From NCBI RefSeq assembly GCF_900582625.1, contig NZ_UTIQ01000327.1:558001-622000 (forward strand): a stretch of DNA of 64,000 nt, written 5' to 3'. Of this stretch, positions 7,878-16,265 are shown in pieces; position 1 is the first letter of the stretch; each line of letters begins with the position of its first letter. Both the position numbers and the translations under genes were made by a program. The stretch is from Pseudomonas viridiflava. Lineage in GTDB: Bacteria; Pseudomonadota; Gammaproteobacteria; Pseudomonadales; Pseudomonadaceae. Below the pieces are notes generated by a model. It worked only from the letters and a program-made list of their open reading frames with translations, was not told the DNA's origin and made no database searches.

Positions 7878-8912
7878 TTACTGCACGCGACCATCGCTGC
7901 CTAAGCGCTTGGCGGCGCCGCTGGCGATCAACTCGGCCAAAACGGCCACATCCACCAACGCACACATATGTTCGATAACGGTACCTGCCAGCCAAGGCCG
8001 CTGGCTGCGCTGACTGCGCCACTTGACCTCTTTGGGGTCCAGGCGAATCGAGCGACTGACCTGATGCACCGCCAGGCCCCATTCGTAGCCTTGCACGGAA
8101 ATCACATACTGCAAGCCCTGGCGGAAATCATCGCGGTAGCGGTCGGGCATCACCCAGCGCGCGGTGTCGAGTACGCGAAGGTTGCCAGCCTGGCACGGGA
8201 GGATACCGAGGAACCAGTCGGGCTGGCCAAATAGTGGCGTCAGCTCCTGGCCGACCAGCGGGTAAATCGAGCCCAAACACACCAACGGCACGGCCAGCGT
8301 GAGGCCGGCGACGTCGAACAGCAGGCATTCGAACGGCTCTTCGCCCCAGCTCGGCTGACCGTCTAATTTCAACGGCGGCGGCGTTGGCGTCATGTCGGTC
8401 TGAATTTGCTGCTCGACCACCGACTCGACCACCGGCGGCGCGAGCACCACAGGTTTTTCGACGACGGGTTTTGCTTCAATCGGTTTTTCCGCAACCGGTT
8501 CCACTTGCTCCACCAGCAAGGTTGGCATCAGCAGTGGCTTGGGCATTTCCAGGGTAGGCAGGACCAACGTTGGCCGTTCCAGCTTTACCGCAGCAGGTCG
8601 AGCAGCCACGGGCGGCGCTTGCAGACGCGCGTCGCGCACCTGTTCTTCCAGCACGGCGGCTTCGAATTCATCGAGGGAAACGGCGTCGGACTCAACCACA
8701 ACCGGCGCCGGTTTGCTGACGGGCGCTGGCTGCACCGCACGCACGGGCGCGGCAACCGGTGCCGGTGCCGGTGCTGGCGCAACGACGGCAAGGCTCAGCG
8801 GCTCAGCGGGAAACGCGTCGGCCAGTTCGGCAGCCGCTTCCTGCAGCAAGCCGTCCAGATAGGACTGCAAGGCCAGCTGCGGGCGATTAGCGGTGGCGGT
8901 AGGACGACTCAT
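7878..8912 (-). CDS. ParP-like CheW-domain protein
   Basis: This 344-residue protein has a short N-terminal segment (residues 1-45), a long Pro/Ala/Val-rich linker (about 46-200) and a C-terminal CheW-like domain (about 205-330, starting FECLLFDVAGLTLAVPLVCL). This is the architecture of ParP, the partner that ties the polar ATPase ParC to CheA in Vibrio and Pseudomonas. The parC-like gene is directly upstream. A FliA-type promoter candidate lies at 8944-8971, about 30 bases before the start. The identification rests on domain order and gene neighbourhood; the symbol is left empty because the name varies between annotations. Confidence 0.88.
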   Translation of the reverse strand: MSRPTATANRPQLALQSYLDGLLQEAAAELADAFPAEPLSLAVVAPAPAPAPVAAPVRAVQPAPVSKPAPVVVESDAVSLDEFEAAVLEEQVRDARLQAPPVAARPAAVKLERPTLVLPTLEMPKPLLMPTLLVEQVEPVAEKPIEAKPVVEKPVVLAPPVVESVVEQQIQTDMTPTPPPLKLDGQPSWGEEPFECLLFDVAGLTLAVPLVCLGSIYPLVGQELTPLFGQPDWFLGILPCQAGNLRVLDTARWVMPDRYRDDFRQGLQYVISVQGYEWGLAVHQVSRSIRLDPKEVKWRSQRSQRPWLAGTVIEHMCALVDVAVLAELIASGAAKRLGSDGRVQ

Positions 8913-8943
8913 AGAACAAACCTGGTGAAATGGACTGACTCAT

Positions 8944-8971
8944 ATATCGGCAGCATCCGCTGCAGACTTGA
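8944..8971 (-). promoter_or_regulatory. Candidate FliA (sigma-28) promoter for parP-cheW-DUF2802
   Basis: On the minus strand the -10 element is GCCGATAT (7 of 8 with the sigma-28 consensus GCCGATAA). The -35 element TCAAGTCT matches TAAAGTTT at 6 of 8 positions, with 12 bases between them. It is about 32 bases upstream of the parP ATG, in the 87-base gap after parC. Control of late chemotaxis genes by FliA is expected in this genus. Confidence 0.5.
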
Positions 8972-8999
8972 GCCAGCCCTGATAGCAAAAATCGCCATG

Positions 9000-9788
9000 C
9001 TATGCGACCTGCGCAGAGAGTTCATGGCTGAGCAAATGCTTGAGCAGCGCGCGATACGCCAGTACACCCCGGCTCTTGTCATCGAATTGTGAAGGCGTCT
9101 GCCCTGCCCGACTGGCGTCGCGCAAGCGGGTATCCACCGGAATGTAGGCGGGCCACAGGTGATCGGGATAGGCATTGCGCAGGGTGCGCAAGGTGCTTAA
9201 CGAGGCCTGGGTGCGGCGGTCGAACAGGGTCGGCACGATGGTGTACGGCAACGCTTGTTTGCGCGAACGGTTGATCATCGCCAGCGTGCTGACCATACGT
9301 TCCAGACCTTTCACGGCGAGAAACTCGGTCTGTACCGGAATGGCCAACTGCTGACTGGCGGCCAAGGCATTCACCATCAGCACGCCAAGCAAGGGCGGGC
9401 TGTCGATGATGGCGTGGTCGAAGTCATCCCACAGCTGCGCCAGGCTTTTGGCGATTACCAGGCCCAGGCCACTCTGCCCCGGCGACTGACGCTCAAGGGT
9501 GGCGAGCGCCGTGCTGGAGGGCATAAGCGAAATAAGCGGATGGCTGGTGGGCAGCAGCAATTGCCCCGGCAACCCTTGCGGCACGCTGCCTTGGTGCTGG
9601 AACAAATCGAATGCGCTGTGCTCCAGCGAATCGGGGTCATGCCCGAAATAGCTCGTCATGGAGCCATGTGGATCCAGATCGACCACAACCACGCGCTTGC
9701 CCGCATCGGCCAACAGCCCTGCGAGTGCGATGCTTGTGGTGGTCTTGCCGACCCCACCTTTTTGATTGGCTACTGCCCAGACTCTCAT
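9000..9788 (-). CDS. ParA-family ATPase, ParC-like (polar placement of chemotaxis array)
   Basis: This is a 262-residue ParA/MinD-type ATPase. The deviant Walker A NQKGGVGKTTT is at residues 8-18, with Walker A' VVVDLDPHGSMTSYFG and the switch segment IDSPPLLGVLMVNAL. The start at 9788 (MRVWAVANQKGG) has a good AGGATAAC ribosome site; an earlier in-frame start would add residues absent from the family. The location between motD and a ParP-like gene, with no parB or centromere in sight, marks it as the chemotaxis-array type and not a chromosome-partition ParA. Confidence 0.92.
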   Translation of the reverse strand: MRVWAVANQKGGVGKTTTSIALAGLLADAGKRVVVVDLDPHGSMTSYFGHDPDSLEHSAFDLFQHQGSVPQGLPGQLLLPTSHPLISLMPSSTALATLERQSPGQSGLGLVIAKSLAQLWDDFDHAIIDSPPLLGVLMVNALAASQQLAIPVQTEFLAVKGLERMVSTLAMINRSRKQALPYTIVPTLFDRRTQASLSTLRTLRNAYPDHLWPAYIPVDTRLRDASRAGQTPSQFDDKSRGVLAYRALLKHLLSHELSAQVA

Positions 9789-9838
9789 GTTCGTTATCCT
9801 CCCGGCGCACCAAGGGCTTACCGAGAACAAGCGCCAAC

Positions 9839-10711
9839 CTAAGGGGCCGGCGACGGGGAATTGACAGCACCGCCCGAAGGCGGCTGCACCGCAGGCGATT
9901 GTGCAGGTTGTGTGCCAGCCCGCTCTAACGCGGCGTCGGGCTGTGCATGGCCACTGCCTACACCACTCACACTGCGCCGCACATCCAAGTTGCGTGACAC
10001 CACCAGAACAACCCGGCGATTGCGCGCTCTTCCCTCTGCCGTCGCGTTATCCGCGATTGGCTGAAACTCTCCATAACCGACCGCTGCCAGGCGCCCGGCG
10101 TTCACGCCATCCATGGCCATCATTCTTACAATGCTAGCTGCCCGCGCCGTAGACAACTCCCAGTTCGTAGGAAATTGCGCGGTCTTGATCGGAAGGTTAT
10201 CTGTGAACCCTTCCACATGAATCGGATTCTCGTAAGGCGCCAGAATTTTGGCAACTTTTTCGATGATGGTGAAGGCGGTGTCGTTTGGAATCGCGTCGCC
10301 GCTGGGAAACAGCAGGCTCGAGTTCAGCTCGATTTCAATCCACAACTCGTTGCCACGCACCTTCAATTCATCGCTTTTGATCAGGTCGCCAAATGCCGTT
10401 TTTACCGCGTCGCTGATTTCTTGCAGGGCCTTGCTCGGGTCTTCGCCGTGAGCTTCGTCTTGGTCCTGCATCTTTTCCGGCTCGGTGGTCAGCGGCCGCT
10501 CTTCGCCGACCGGAATCGGTTTGACGGCGCGGTCCGGCTGATTGAAGACGCCCACCAGCGTGTCGGAAAGAATTTTGTATTTGCCTTCGTTGATCGACGA
10601 AATCGAATACATCACCACAAAAAAGGCGAACAGCAGCGTAATGAAGTCGGCGTAGGACACCAGCCAACGTTCATGATTTTCGTGTTCTTCCTGATGCCGC
10701 CGACGCGCCAT
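9839..10711 (-). CDS. motD: Flagellar stator protein MotD (OmpA-domain)
   Basis: MotD is the peptidoglycan-binding half of the second stator set (MotCD), which supports swarming and movement in viscous media in pseudomonads. It is 290 residues long: a cytoplasmic basic start, one membrane helix (about 18-40) with the proton-carrying Asp22 in SYADFITLLFAFF, a plug region, and an OmpA/MotB domain at about 125-245 (VEGFTDNLPI, then NWELSTARAASIVRMM). The tail is Pro/Ala-rich. It follows motC by 14 bases. A motAB pair is not in the window. Confidence 0.96.
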   Translation of the reverse strand: MARRRHQEEHENHERWLVSYADFITLLFAFFVVMYSISSINEGKYKILSDTLVGVFNQPDRAVKPIPVGEERPLTTEPEKMQDQDEAHGEDPSKALQEISDAVKTAFGDLIKSDELKVRGNELWIEIELNSSLLFPSGDAIPNDTAFTIIEKVAKILAPYENPIHVEGFTDNLPIKTAQFPTNWELSTARAASIVRMMAMDGVNAGRLAAVGYGEFQPIADNATAEGRARNRRVVLVVSRNLDVRRSVSGVGSGHAQPDAALERAGTQPAQSPAVQPPSGGAVNSPSPAP

Positions 10712-10725
10712 AGTGAGCCCGACCT

Positions 10726-11466
10726 TTAGTCCATGAAGCCTTGCAGCTTGAGCTCGATGGAGCGCGGATTCTCACCCTCGGCAATCGAGAGAATGCCTTC
10801 CAGGAGCATTTCCCGGTAGCGCGATTGGCGCAAGGCGATGGCTTTGAGCTTGTTGCCCACGGGTAAAAAAAACAGGTTGGCCAACGCCACGCCGTAGATG
10901 GTGGCGACAAACGCCACGGCGATGCCGCTGCCCAGCATGCTCGGGTCGGCCAGGTTGCCCATCACATGAATCAGGCCCATGACCGCGCCGATGATGCCGA
11001 TGGTGGGCGAGTAGCCGCCCATGCTGTCGAACACCTTGGCGGCCTGAATATCGCGGCCTTCCTGGGTGTAGAGGTCGACTTCGAGGATGCTGCGAATGGC
11101 TTCGGGCTCGGCGCCGTCCACCAGCAATTGCAAACCTTTGCGGGCGTAAGGGTCAGCCTCGACGTCAGCGACCGCTTCCAGACCCAGCAGGCCTTCTTTT
11201 CGCGCCGTCATGCTCCAGCCGACCACGCGGTTGATGCCGCCGGCCAGGTCGATGCGTGGCGGGAAAAAAATCCAGCGCACCACGGCCAGCGAACGCTTGA
11301 ACACTGACATCGGCGTTTGCAGAAACGCCGCGCCCAGGGTGCCGCCCACCACAATCAGAAAAGCCGGGCCATTGACCAGTGCGCCGACGTGGCCGCCTTC
11401 CAGGTAGTTGCCCCCCAGAATGGCAACGAACGCCAAAATCACCCCGATAAGGCTAAGTACATCCAT
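10726..11466 (-). CDS. motC: Flagellar stator protein MotC
   Basis: MotC is a MotA-family stator subunit of 246 residues with four membrane helices (two near the N terminus, two around residues 150-200). It forms the proton channel with MotD and pushes on FliG through its cytoplasmic loop. Features include GGNYLEGGHVGALVNGPAFLIV at the start and GGYSPTIGIIGAVMGLIHVM in the third helix. The ATG overlaps the cheB stop (TGATG), so the two are translationally coupled. Confidence 0.96.
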   Translation of the reverse strand: MDVLSLIGVILAFVAILGGNYLEGGHVGALVNGPAFLIVVGGTLGAAFLQTPMSVFKRSLAVVRWIFFPPRIDLAGGINRVVGWSMTARKEGLLGLEAVADVEADPYARKGLQLLVDGAEPEAIRSILEVDLYTQEGRDIQAAKVFDSMGGYSPTIGIIGAVMGLIHVMGNLADPSMLGSGIAVAFVATIYGVALANLFFLPVGNKLKAIALRQSRYREMLLEGILSIAEGENPRSIELKLQGFMD

Positions 11467-12599
11467 CAGACACAGGCCTCCACCAGGTGTCGACCGATGT
11501 CATCAAGGCTGTAAACCGCGTCTGCGAGGTTGGCTTTCACGATGGCCATGGGCATGCCGTAAATCACGCAACTGGCTTCGTCTTGTGCCCACACCTGGCT
11601 TCCGCCCTGCTTGAGCAGGCGCGCGCCTTCGCGACCGTCGGCGCCCATTCCGGTAAGCACCACGGCGAGCACTTTGTCGCCATAGGCTTTAGAGGCGGAG
11701 CCGAAGGTGATGTCGACGCAGGGGCGATAGTTAAGGCGCTCGTCGCCCGGCAGAATTTTTACCGTGCCACGGCCGTCGACCATCATTTGTTTGCCACCGG
11801 GCGCCAGCAAGGCCAGGCCGGGGCGCAATTGGTCGCCGTCTTCCGCCTCTTTCACGCTGATTTTGCACAGCTTGTCCAAGCGCTCGGCAAACGCCTTGGT
11901 GAAAGCGGCCGGCATGTGCTGAATCAGCACGATGGGCGCGGGGAAATTCGCTGGAAGTTGGGTCAGTACCCGTTGCAGCGCAACCGGGCCGCCGGTCGAG
12001 GTGCCGATGGCCAACAGTTTGTAAGCCTTGCGCTTGGGCGCTGCGCTGGAGCTGGCAGCAGGCGCTGCAGCAGCCGGCCGTGGCGCAACTGGCGCGGGGC
12101 GCGCAGGGGTGCTGCTGGTGGCGGTGCTGGAAGAGCTGACGGCAGGCGCATGACTGGGCGCAGGTGCCGGCGCGGCAGCAGGCATACCGCTGTAGCGGCG
12201 GTTACTGCGGGCGATGGTATGCACCTTCTCGCACAGCAGTTGTTTGACTTTCTCGGGATTGCGCGAGATGTCTTCGAAGTTCTTCGGCAGGAAATCAACC
12301 GCACCGGCATCCAGCGCGTCGAGCGTGACGCGCGCGCCTTCGTGGGTGAGCGAGGAGAACATCAGTACCGGAGTGGGACAGCGCTGCATGATGTGACGCA
12401 CGGCCGTAATGCCATCCATCATCGGCATTTCGTAGTCCATGGTGATCACGTCAGGCTTGAGGGCCAGGGCCTGATCGATCGCTTCGCGACCATTGGTGGC
12501 AGTGCCAACGACCTGGATATTCGAGTCGGCGGAGAGAATCTCCGAGACACGCCGGCGGAAAAAGCCGGAATCGTCTACCACCAGAACCTTAACTGCCAT
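11466..12599 (-). CDS. cheB: Chemotaxis protein-glutamate methylesterase CheB
   Basis: CheB removes methyl groups from chemoreceptors (and deamidates Gln) when phosphorylated by CheA. It is 377 residues long: an N-terminal receiver domain with phospho-acceptor Asp55 (VITMDYEMPMMDG) and acidic pair Asp9/Asp10; an Ala/Pro/Ser-rich linker at about 145-195; and a C-terminal methylesterase domain with the catalytic serine in GTSTGGP, His in IQHMP and Asp in LTGMGADG. No cheR is visible in the window. The 132-base spacer before it contains a strong hairpin. Confidence 0.97.
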   Translation of the reverse strand: MAVKVLVVDDSGFFRRRVSEILSADSNIQVVGTATNGREAIDQALALKPDVITMDYEMPMMDGITAVRHIMQRCPTPVLMFSSLTHEGARVTLDALDAGAVDFLPKNFEDISRNPEKVKQLLCEKVHTIARSNRRYSGMPAAAPAPAPSHAPAVSSSSTATSSTPARPAPVAPRPAAAAPAASSSAAPKRKAYKLLAIGTSTGGPVALQRVLTQLPANFPAPIVLIQHMPAAFTKAFAERLDKLCKISVKEAEDGDQLRPGLALLAPGGKQMMVDGRGTVKILPGDERLNYRPCVDITFGSASKAYGDKVLAVVLTGMGADGREGARLLKQGGSQVWAQDEASCVIYGMPMAIVKANLADAVYSLDDIGRHLVEACV

Positions 12600-12661
12600 A
12601 ACCGCTCCTTTGAACCCGCCCGAGGCCCGGTTGGGCCGTCGCGCTTGGTGCTGCGCAAGCA

Positions 12662-12705
12662 GGCGGAGCGCTTATTTACGTCCCGTAAATGCCACGCTCC
12701 ATGCC
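12662..12705 (-). other. Long interrupted hairpin between cheA and cheB
   Basis: Inner stem ATTTACG/CGTAAAT with loop TCC (12674-12690) is extended by GGAGCG/CGCTCC (12665-12670 with 12695-12700) and GGC/GCC. A second hairpin, GGCCC-GGTT-GGGCC, lies next to it at 12624-12637. Neither is followed by a T-run on the minus strand. They fill most of the cheA-cheB spacer and could set the relative amounts of the two mRNAs. Confidence 0.6.
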
Positions 12706-12731
12706 TTATCTACGCTGAGTGACACACCGCA

Positions 12732-14987
12732 TCAGATGCGGCGTGCGTAACGCTTGAGCATGCTCGGCACATCCAGAATCAGGGCAATGCGCCCATCACC
12801 CGTAATGGTGGCCCCGGACATTCCCGGAGTGCCTTGGAGCATCTTGCCCAGCGGCTTGATCACGACTTCTTCCTGGCCCACCAACTGATCGACGACAAAG
12901 CCGATACGCTGCGTGCCCACCGACAGAATCACTACATGGCCTTCATGCTGCTCTTCGTGCTGGGCGCTGCTGATGAGCCAGCGCTTGAGGTAGAACAGCG
13001 GCAAGGCTTTGTCCCGCACGATCACCACTTCCTGACCGTCGACGACGTTGGTGCGCGACAGGTCGAGGTGGAAGATTTCGTTGACGTTAACCAGCGGGAA
13101 CGCAAACGCCTGGTTGCCGAGCATGACCATCAAGGTCGGCATGATCGCCAAGGTCAGCGGCACCTTGATGACGATCTTGGTGCCTTGGCCTTTGGCCGAG
13201 TAAATGTTGATGATGCCGTTGAGCTGGGAAATCTTGGTTTTCACCACGTCCATGCCCACGCCACGGCCGGACACGTCGGAAATCTCGGTTTTGGTCGAAA
13301 AGCCCGGGGCGAAAATCAGGTTGTAGCATTCGGCTTCGCTGAGGCGGTCGGCGGCGTCTTTGTCGAGCACGCCCTTCTCCACCGCTTTGGCGCGCAAGAC
13401 GTCGGGGTCCATGCCGTTGCCGTCGTCCGAAATCGACAGCAGGATGTGGTCGCCCTCTTGCTGCGCCGACAACACGATTTTGCCGCCGCGGCTTTTGCCG
13501 GCGGCTTCGCGTTTTTCCGGCGACTCGATACCGTGGTCCACCGAGTTGCGCACCAAGTGAACCAACGGGTCGGCCAATGCCTCAACCAGGTTTTTGTCGA
13601 GGTCGGTTTCTTCACCGACCAGCTCCAGGTTGATCTCTTTTTTCAGGCTACGGGCCAGGTCGCGAACCAAACGCGGGAAGCGGCCGAAGACTTTTTTGAT
13701 CGGCTGCATGCGGGTTTTCATCACCGCGGTTTGCAGATCCGCCGTCACCACGTCGAGGTTGGATACGGCCTTGGACATGTTCTCGTCGCCGCTGTTGAGC
13801 CCCAGGCGCACCAGACGGTTACGCACCAGCACCAACTCGCCGACCATGTTCATGATCTCGTCCAGCCGCGCGGTGTCGACGCGCACGGTGGTTTCCGCTT
13901 CGGCAGCTGGGCCGGCTTTATCAGCGGCGGCAGCAGCGGGCGCAGGGGCCGGCGCAGCGGCAGGTTTAGCCGGGGCGGCAGGTTTGGCCGGCTCGGCTTT
14001 CGCGGCAGGCTTGGGCGCAGGTGCAGCGGCTTTCGCCGGCGCGGCGGCGGCCGGGACTGGCGCCTGGGCAGCGGGTTCTACGAACTTGCCTTGGCCGTGC
14101 AGTTGATCCAGCAAGGCTTCGAATTCATCGTCGGTGATGTTGTCACCCGCGCCACTCGCGGCAGGCGTTGCCGCTGCTACTGGCGCGGCGGGTGCTTGCG
14201 GTTCAGCGGCGGGTTCAACGAATTTGCCTTTGCCATGCAACTGGTCCAGCAGCGCTTCGAATTCGTCATCGGTAATTTCATCGCCACCACCGGCAGCAGC
14301 CGGGGCCGCACTGGCAGGCGGCACGCTGACCGGCGCAGCGGGCGCGGCCGGGGCAACAGCGAACTGGCCCTTGCCGTGTAACTGGTCGAGCAGCGATTCG
14401 AATTCGTCGTCGGTAATTTCATCACCGCTGGCAGCTGCCACGGGCGCTTTGGGCTCGTCGTGCAGGGCATCGAGCAACTGCTCGAATTCGCTGTCGGTGA
14501 TATCGCCAGAGGCCTCTGCCGCAGCGGGCGCCTCGGCAACGTCGGGTTCGGGTTCAGCGTCTGGCTCAGCGCTGGCACCGGCCAATTCTGCGGCACTCTG
14601 CGGCTCGGCCAAACGCGCCAGCGCCGCCAACAGTTCCGGCGTGGCCGGTGTCGGCGTGGTGCGTTCGCGCACTTCAGAAAACATGCCGTTGACGGCATCA
14701 AGAGCTTCGAGAACGACGTCCATCAATTCCGAGTCAACGCGCCGCTCACCCTTGCGCAGGATGTCGAACACGTTTTCGGCAATGTGGCAGCACTCCACCA
14801 GCTCATTGAGCTGGAGGAAGCCGGCGCCACCTTTGACGGTGTGGAATCCGCGGAAAATCGCATTGAGCAGATTGGAATCATCCGGGCGGCTTTCCAGCTC
14901 GACCAATTGTTCCGATAACTGCTCAAGAATTTCGCCGGCCTCTACCAGGAAGTCCTGGAGGATTTCTTCATCGGCGCCGAAGCTCAT
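12732..14987 (-). CDS. cheA: Chemotaxis histidine kinase CheA
   Basis: CheA is a 751-residue kinase that phosphorylates CheY and CheB. Domains: P1/HPt at 1-105 with phospho-acceptor His49 (FRGFHTVKGGAGF); a 260-residue Ala/Pro-rich linker at 106-365; P3 dimerisation at about 366-430; P4 ATPase at about 435-605 with N box HLVRNSVDHGIE and G boxes DDGNGMD and GRGVGMDVV; P5/CheW-like at about 608-750. I see no P2 (CheY-binding) domain. The linker instead holds four copies of an acidic ITDDEFE..LLDQLH motif. The gene follows cheZ by 11 bases in the fliA-cheYZAB run. Confidence 0.97.
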   Translation of the reverse strand: MSFGADEEILQDFLVEAGEILEQLSEQLVELESRPDDSNLLNAIFRGFHTVKGGAGFLQLNELVECCHIAENVFDILRKGERRVDSELMDVVLEALDAVNGMFSEVRERTTPTPATPELLAALARLAEPQSAAELAGASAEPDAEPEPDVAEAPAAAEASGDITDSEFEQLLDALHDEPKAPVAAASGDEITDDEFESLLDQLHGKGQFAVAPAAPAAPVSVPPASAAPAAAGGGDEITDDEFEALLDQLHGKGKFVEPAAEPQAPAAPVAAATPAASGAGDNITDDEFEALLDQLHGQGKFVEPAAQAPVPAAAAPAKAAAPAPKPAAKAEPAKPAAPAKPAAAPAPAPAAAAADKAGPAAEAETTVRVDTARLDEIMNMVGELVLVRNRLVRLGLNSGDENMSKAVSNLDVVTADLQTAVMKTRMQPIKKVFGRFPRLVRDLARSLKKEINLELVGEETDLDKNLVEALADPLVHLVRNSVDHGIESPEKREAAGKSRGGKIVLSAQQEGDHILLSISDDGNGMDPDVLRAKAVEKGVLDKDAADRLSEAECYNLIFAPGFSTKTEISDVSGRGVGMDVVKTKISQLNGIINIYSAKGQGTKIVIKVPLTLAIMPTLMVMLGNQAFAFPLVNVNEIFHLDLSRTNVVDGQEVVIVRDKALPLFYLKRWLISSAQHEEQHEGHVVILSVGTQRIGFVVDQLVGQEEVVIKPLGKMLQGTPGMSGATITGDGRIALILDVPSMLKRYARRI
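14082..14507 (-). repeat. Four acidic peptide repeats inside the CheA linker
   Basis: Residues 163-176, 191-204, 238-251 and 284-297 of CheA repeat the pattern I-T-D-(D/S)-E-F-E-x-L-L-D-x-L-H; the last three continue with GKG or GQG and a Phe. They are spaced by Ala/Pro-rich segments of 14-34 residues. The pattern resembles the N-terminal CheY-binding peptide of FliM in this same window (LSQDEIDALLHG, residues 7-18) and the CheZ tail (VDDLLSSLGF). Confidence 0.85.
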
Positions 14988-14998
14988 CTGTGTGCTCC

Positions 14999-15787
14999 CT
15001 AGAATCCCAAGCTTGATAGCAGATCGTCCACGTCGTCCTGATTGGAAGCGACGTCTTCACGCTTATCGGCATGAATCTGCGGACCTTCACCATGAGAAGG
15101 CTCTTTTTGTTGTTCTTGCTCGGCGCGCAGCACGGCATGGTCGTGCTCGATACCTGCGAAACGGTCCACTTGGCTGGCCATAAGCACCAGTTTCAGCAGG
15201 TTGCTTTCCACTTCGGTAACCAGTTGCGTAACGCGCTTGATCACCTGACCGGTGAGGTCCTGGTAATCCTGGGCCAGCAGAATGTCGTTGAGATGCCCCG
15301 ACAATTTGCTGCTGTCACGTTCGCTTCGGGCGAGAAACAGTTCGATGCGTTTGGCCAATTCGCGGAAAGCTTCGGCACCCAACTCGCGGCGCATAAAGCG
15401 ACCCCAGTCGGCGCCCAGCGCAGTGGCTTCATCGTTGAGGTCGTTAACCAGCGGCGCGCTCTGCTCCACCAGATCCATGGTGCGATTGGCCGCTTTCTCG
15501 GTCATCGTCACGACATAGTTCAGGCGTTCAGTGGCGTCGGTGATTTGCGACACTTCCTTGGCATGTGGCACGCGTGGGTCAAGCTGGAAATTAACGATGG
15601 CGTTGTGCAACTCACGCGTCAGTTTTCCCACTTCGTGGTAAAGACCACGATCACGCACTTTGTTGAGCTCATGAATGAGCTGCACCGCTTCGCCAAAATT
15701 ACCTTTTTCAAGGCTATCAACGAGCTCGCGGGCATTGGATTTTAGGGACGACTCAAGGTCGCCCATGGGTAGATCGTCGTGCGCCAT
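14999..15787 (-). CDS. cheZ: CheY phosphatase CheZ
   Basis: CheZ dephosphorylates CheY-P. From the ATG at 15787 it is 262 residues, the normal Pseudomonas length; a GTG 11 codons earlier is possible but lies nearly on top of cheY. The product is mainly helical. The long four-helix bundle includes the active-site stretch LLAQDYQDLTGQVIKRV, whose Gln inserts into the CheY active site. It ends in the CheY-binding peptide DDVDDLLSSLGF. The gene lies between cheY and cheA. Confidence 0.97.
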   Translation of the reverse strand: MAHDDLPMGDLESSLKSNARELVDSLEKGNFGEAVQLIHELNKVRDRGLYHEVGKLTRELHNAIVNFQLDPRVPHAKEVSQITDATERLNYVVTMTEKAANRTMDLVEQSAPLVNDLNDEATALGADWGRFMRRELGAEAFRELAKRIELFLARSERDSSKLSGHLNDILLAQDYQDLTGQVIKRVTQLVTEVESNLLKLVLMASQVDRFAGIEHDHAVLRAEQEQQKEPSHGEGPQIHADKREDVASNQDDVDDLLSSLGF

Positions 15788-15806
15788 ATTGCCCCCACGG
15801 CCGGGA

Positions 15807-16181
15807 TCAGCCGTTAACACGCTCGAAGATTTTTTCGATCTTCTCTTTCAGCACTTGAGCTGTGAACGGCTTCACTACGTAGCCATTCACCCCGGCCTGC
15901 GCCGCTTCGATAATCTGATCGCGCTTGGCCTCGGCGGTCACCATCAGCACCGGCAGGTGCTTGAGACGGTCATCGGCGCGAACCGCACGCAACAGGTCGA
16001 TACCGGTCATACCCGGCATGTTCCAGTCAGTGACGAGAAAGTCGAAGCTGCCGCTTTGCAGCATGGGTAAAGCGGTGGTTCCGTCATCAGCCTCAGCGGT
16101 GTTGGTGAATCCCAAGTCACGCAAGAGGTTCTTGATGATCCGTCGCATCGTTGAGAAGTCGTCAACGATGAGGATTTTCAT
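15807..16181 (-). CDS. cheY: Chemotaxis response regulator CheY
   Basis: CheY is a 124-residue single-domain receiver that, when phosphorylated by CheA, binds FliM/FliN and changes rotor behaviour. Acidic pair Asp7-Asp8, phospho-acceptor Asp52 (FLVTDWNMPGM), the conserved Thr (VTAEA) and Lys (VVKPF) are all present. The start at 16181 (MKILIVDDFSTMRRII) is that of close relatives; a TTG four codons earlier is less likely. A gap of 84 bases separates it from fliA. Confidence 0.98.
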   Translation of the reverse strand: MKILIVDDFSTMRRIIKNLLRDLGFTNTAEADDGTTALPMLQSGSFDFLVTDWNMPGMTGIDLLRAVRADDRLKHLPVLMVTAEAKRDQIIEAAQAGVNGYVVKPFTAQVLKEKIEKIFERVNG

Positions 16182-16265
16182 GTTTTTGTCCAAGTCGACC
16201 TCCGTACAGTCCTAAACGCACCCAGCACCTGGATGCGCGTTGAATCGAGAAACTGGCAGTGCCGC

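Noticed and set aside
9000..9788. Considered as a chromosome- or plasmid-partition ParA
   Set aside because: There is no parB or parS, and the gene lies between motD and a ParP-like CheW gene, which fits the chemotaxis-array type.
12834..14381. A 515-codon plus-strand open frame opposite cheA
   Set aside because: It is composed of His/Val/Gly-rich reverse translation of conserved CheA domains; not a gene.
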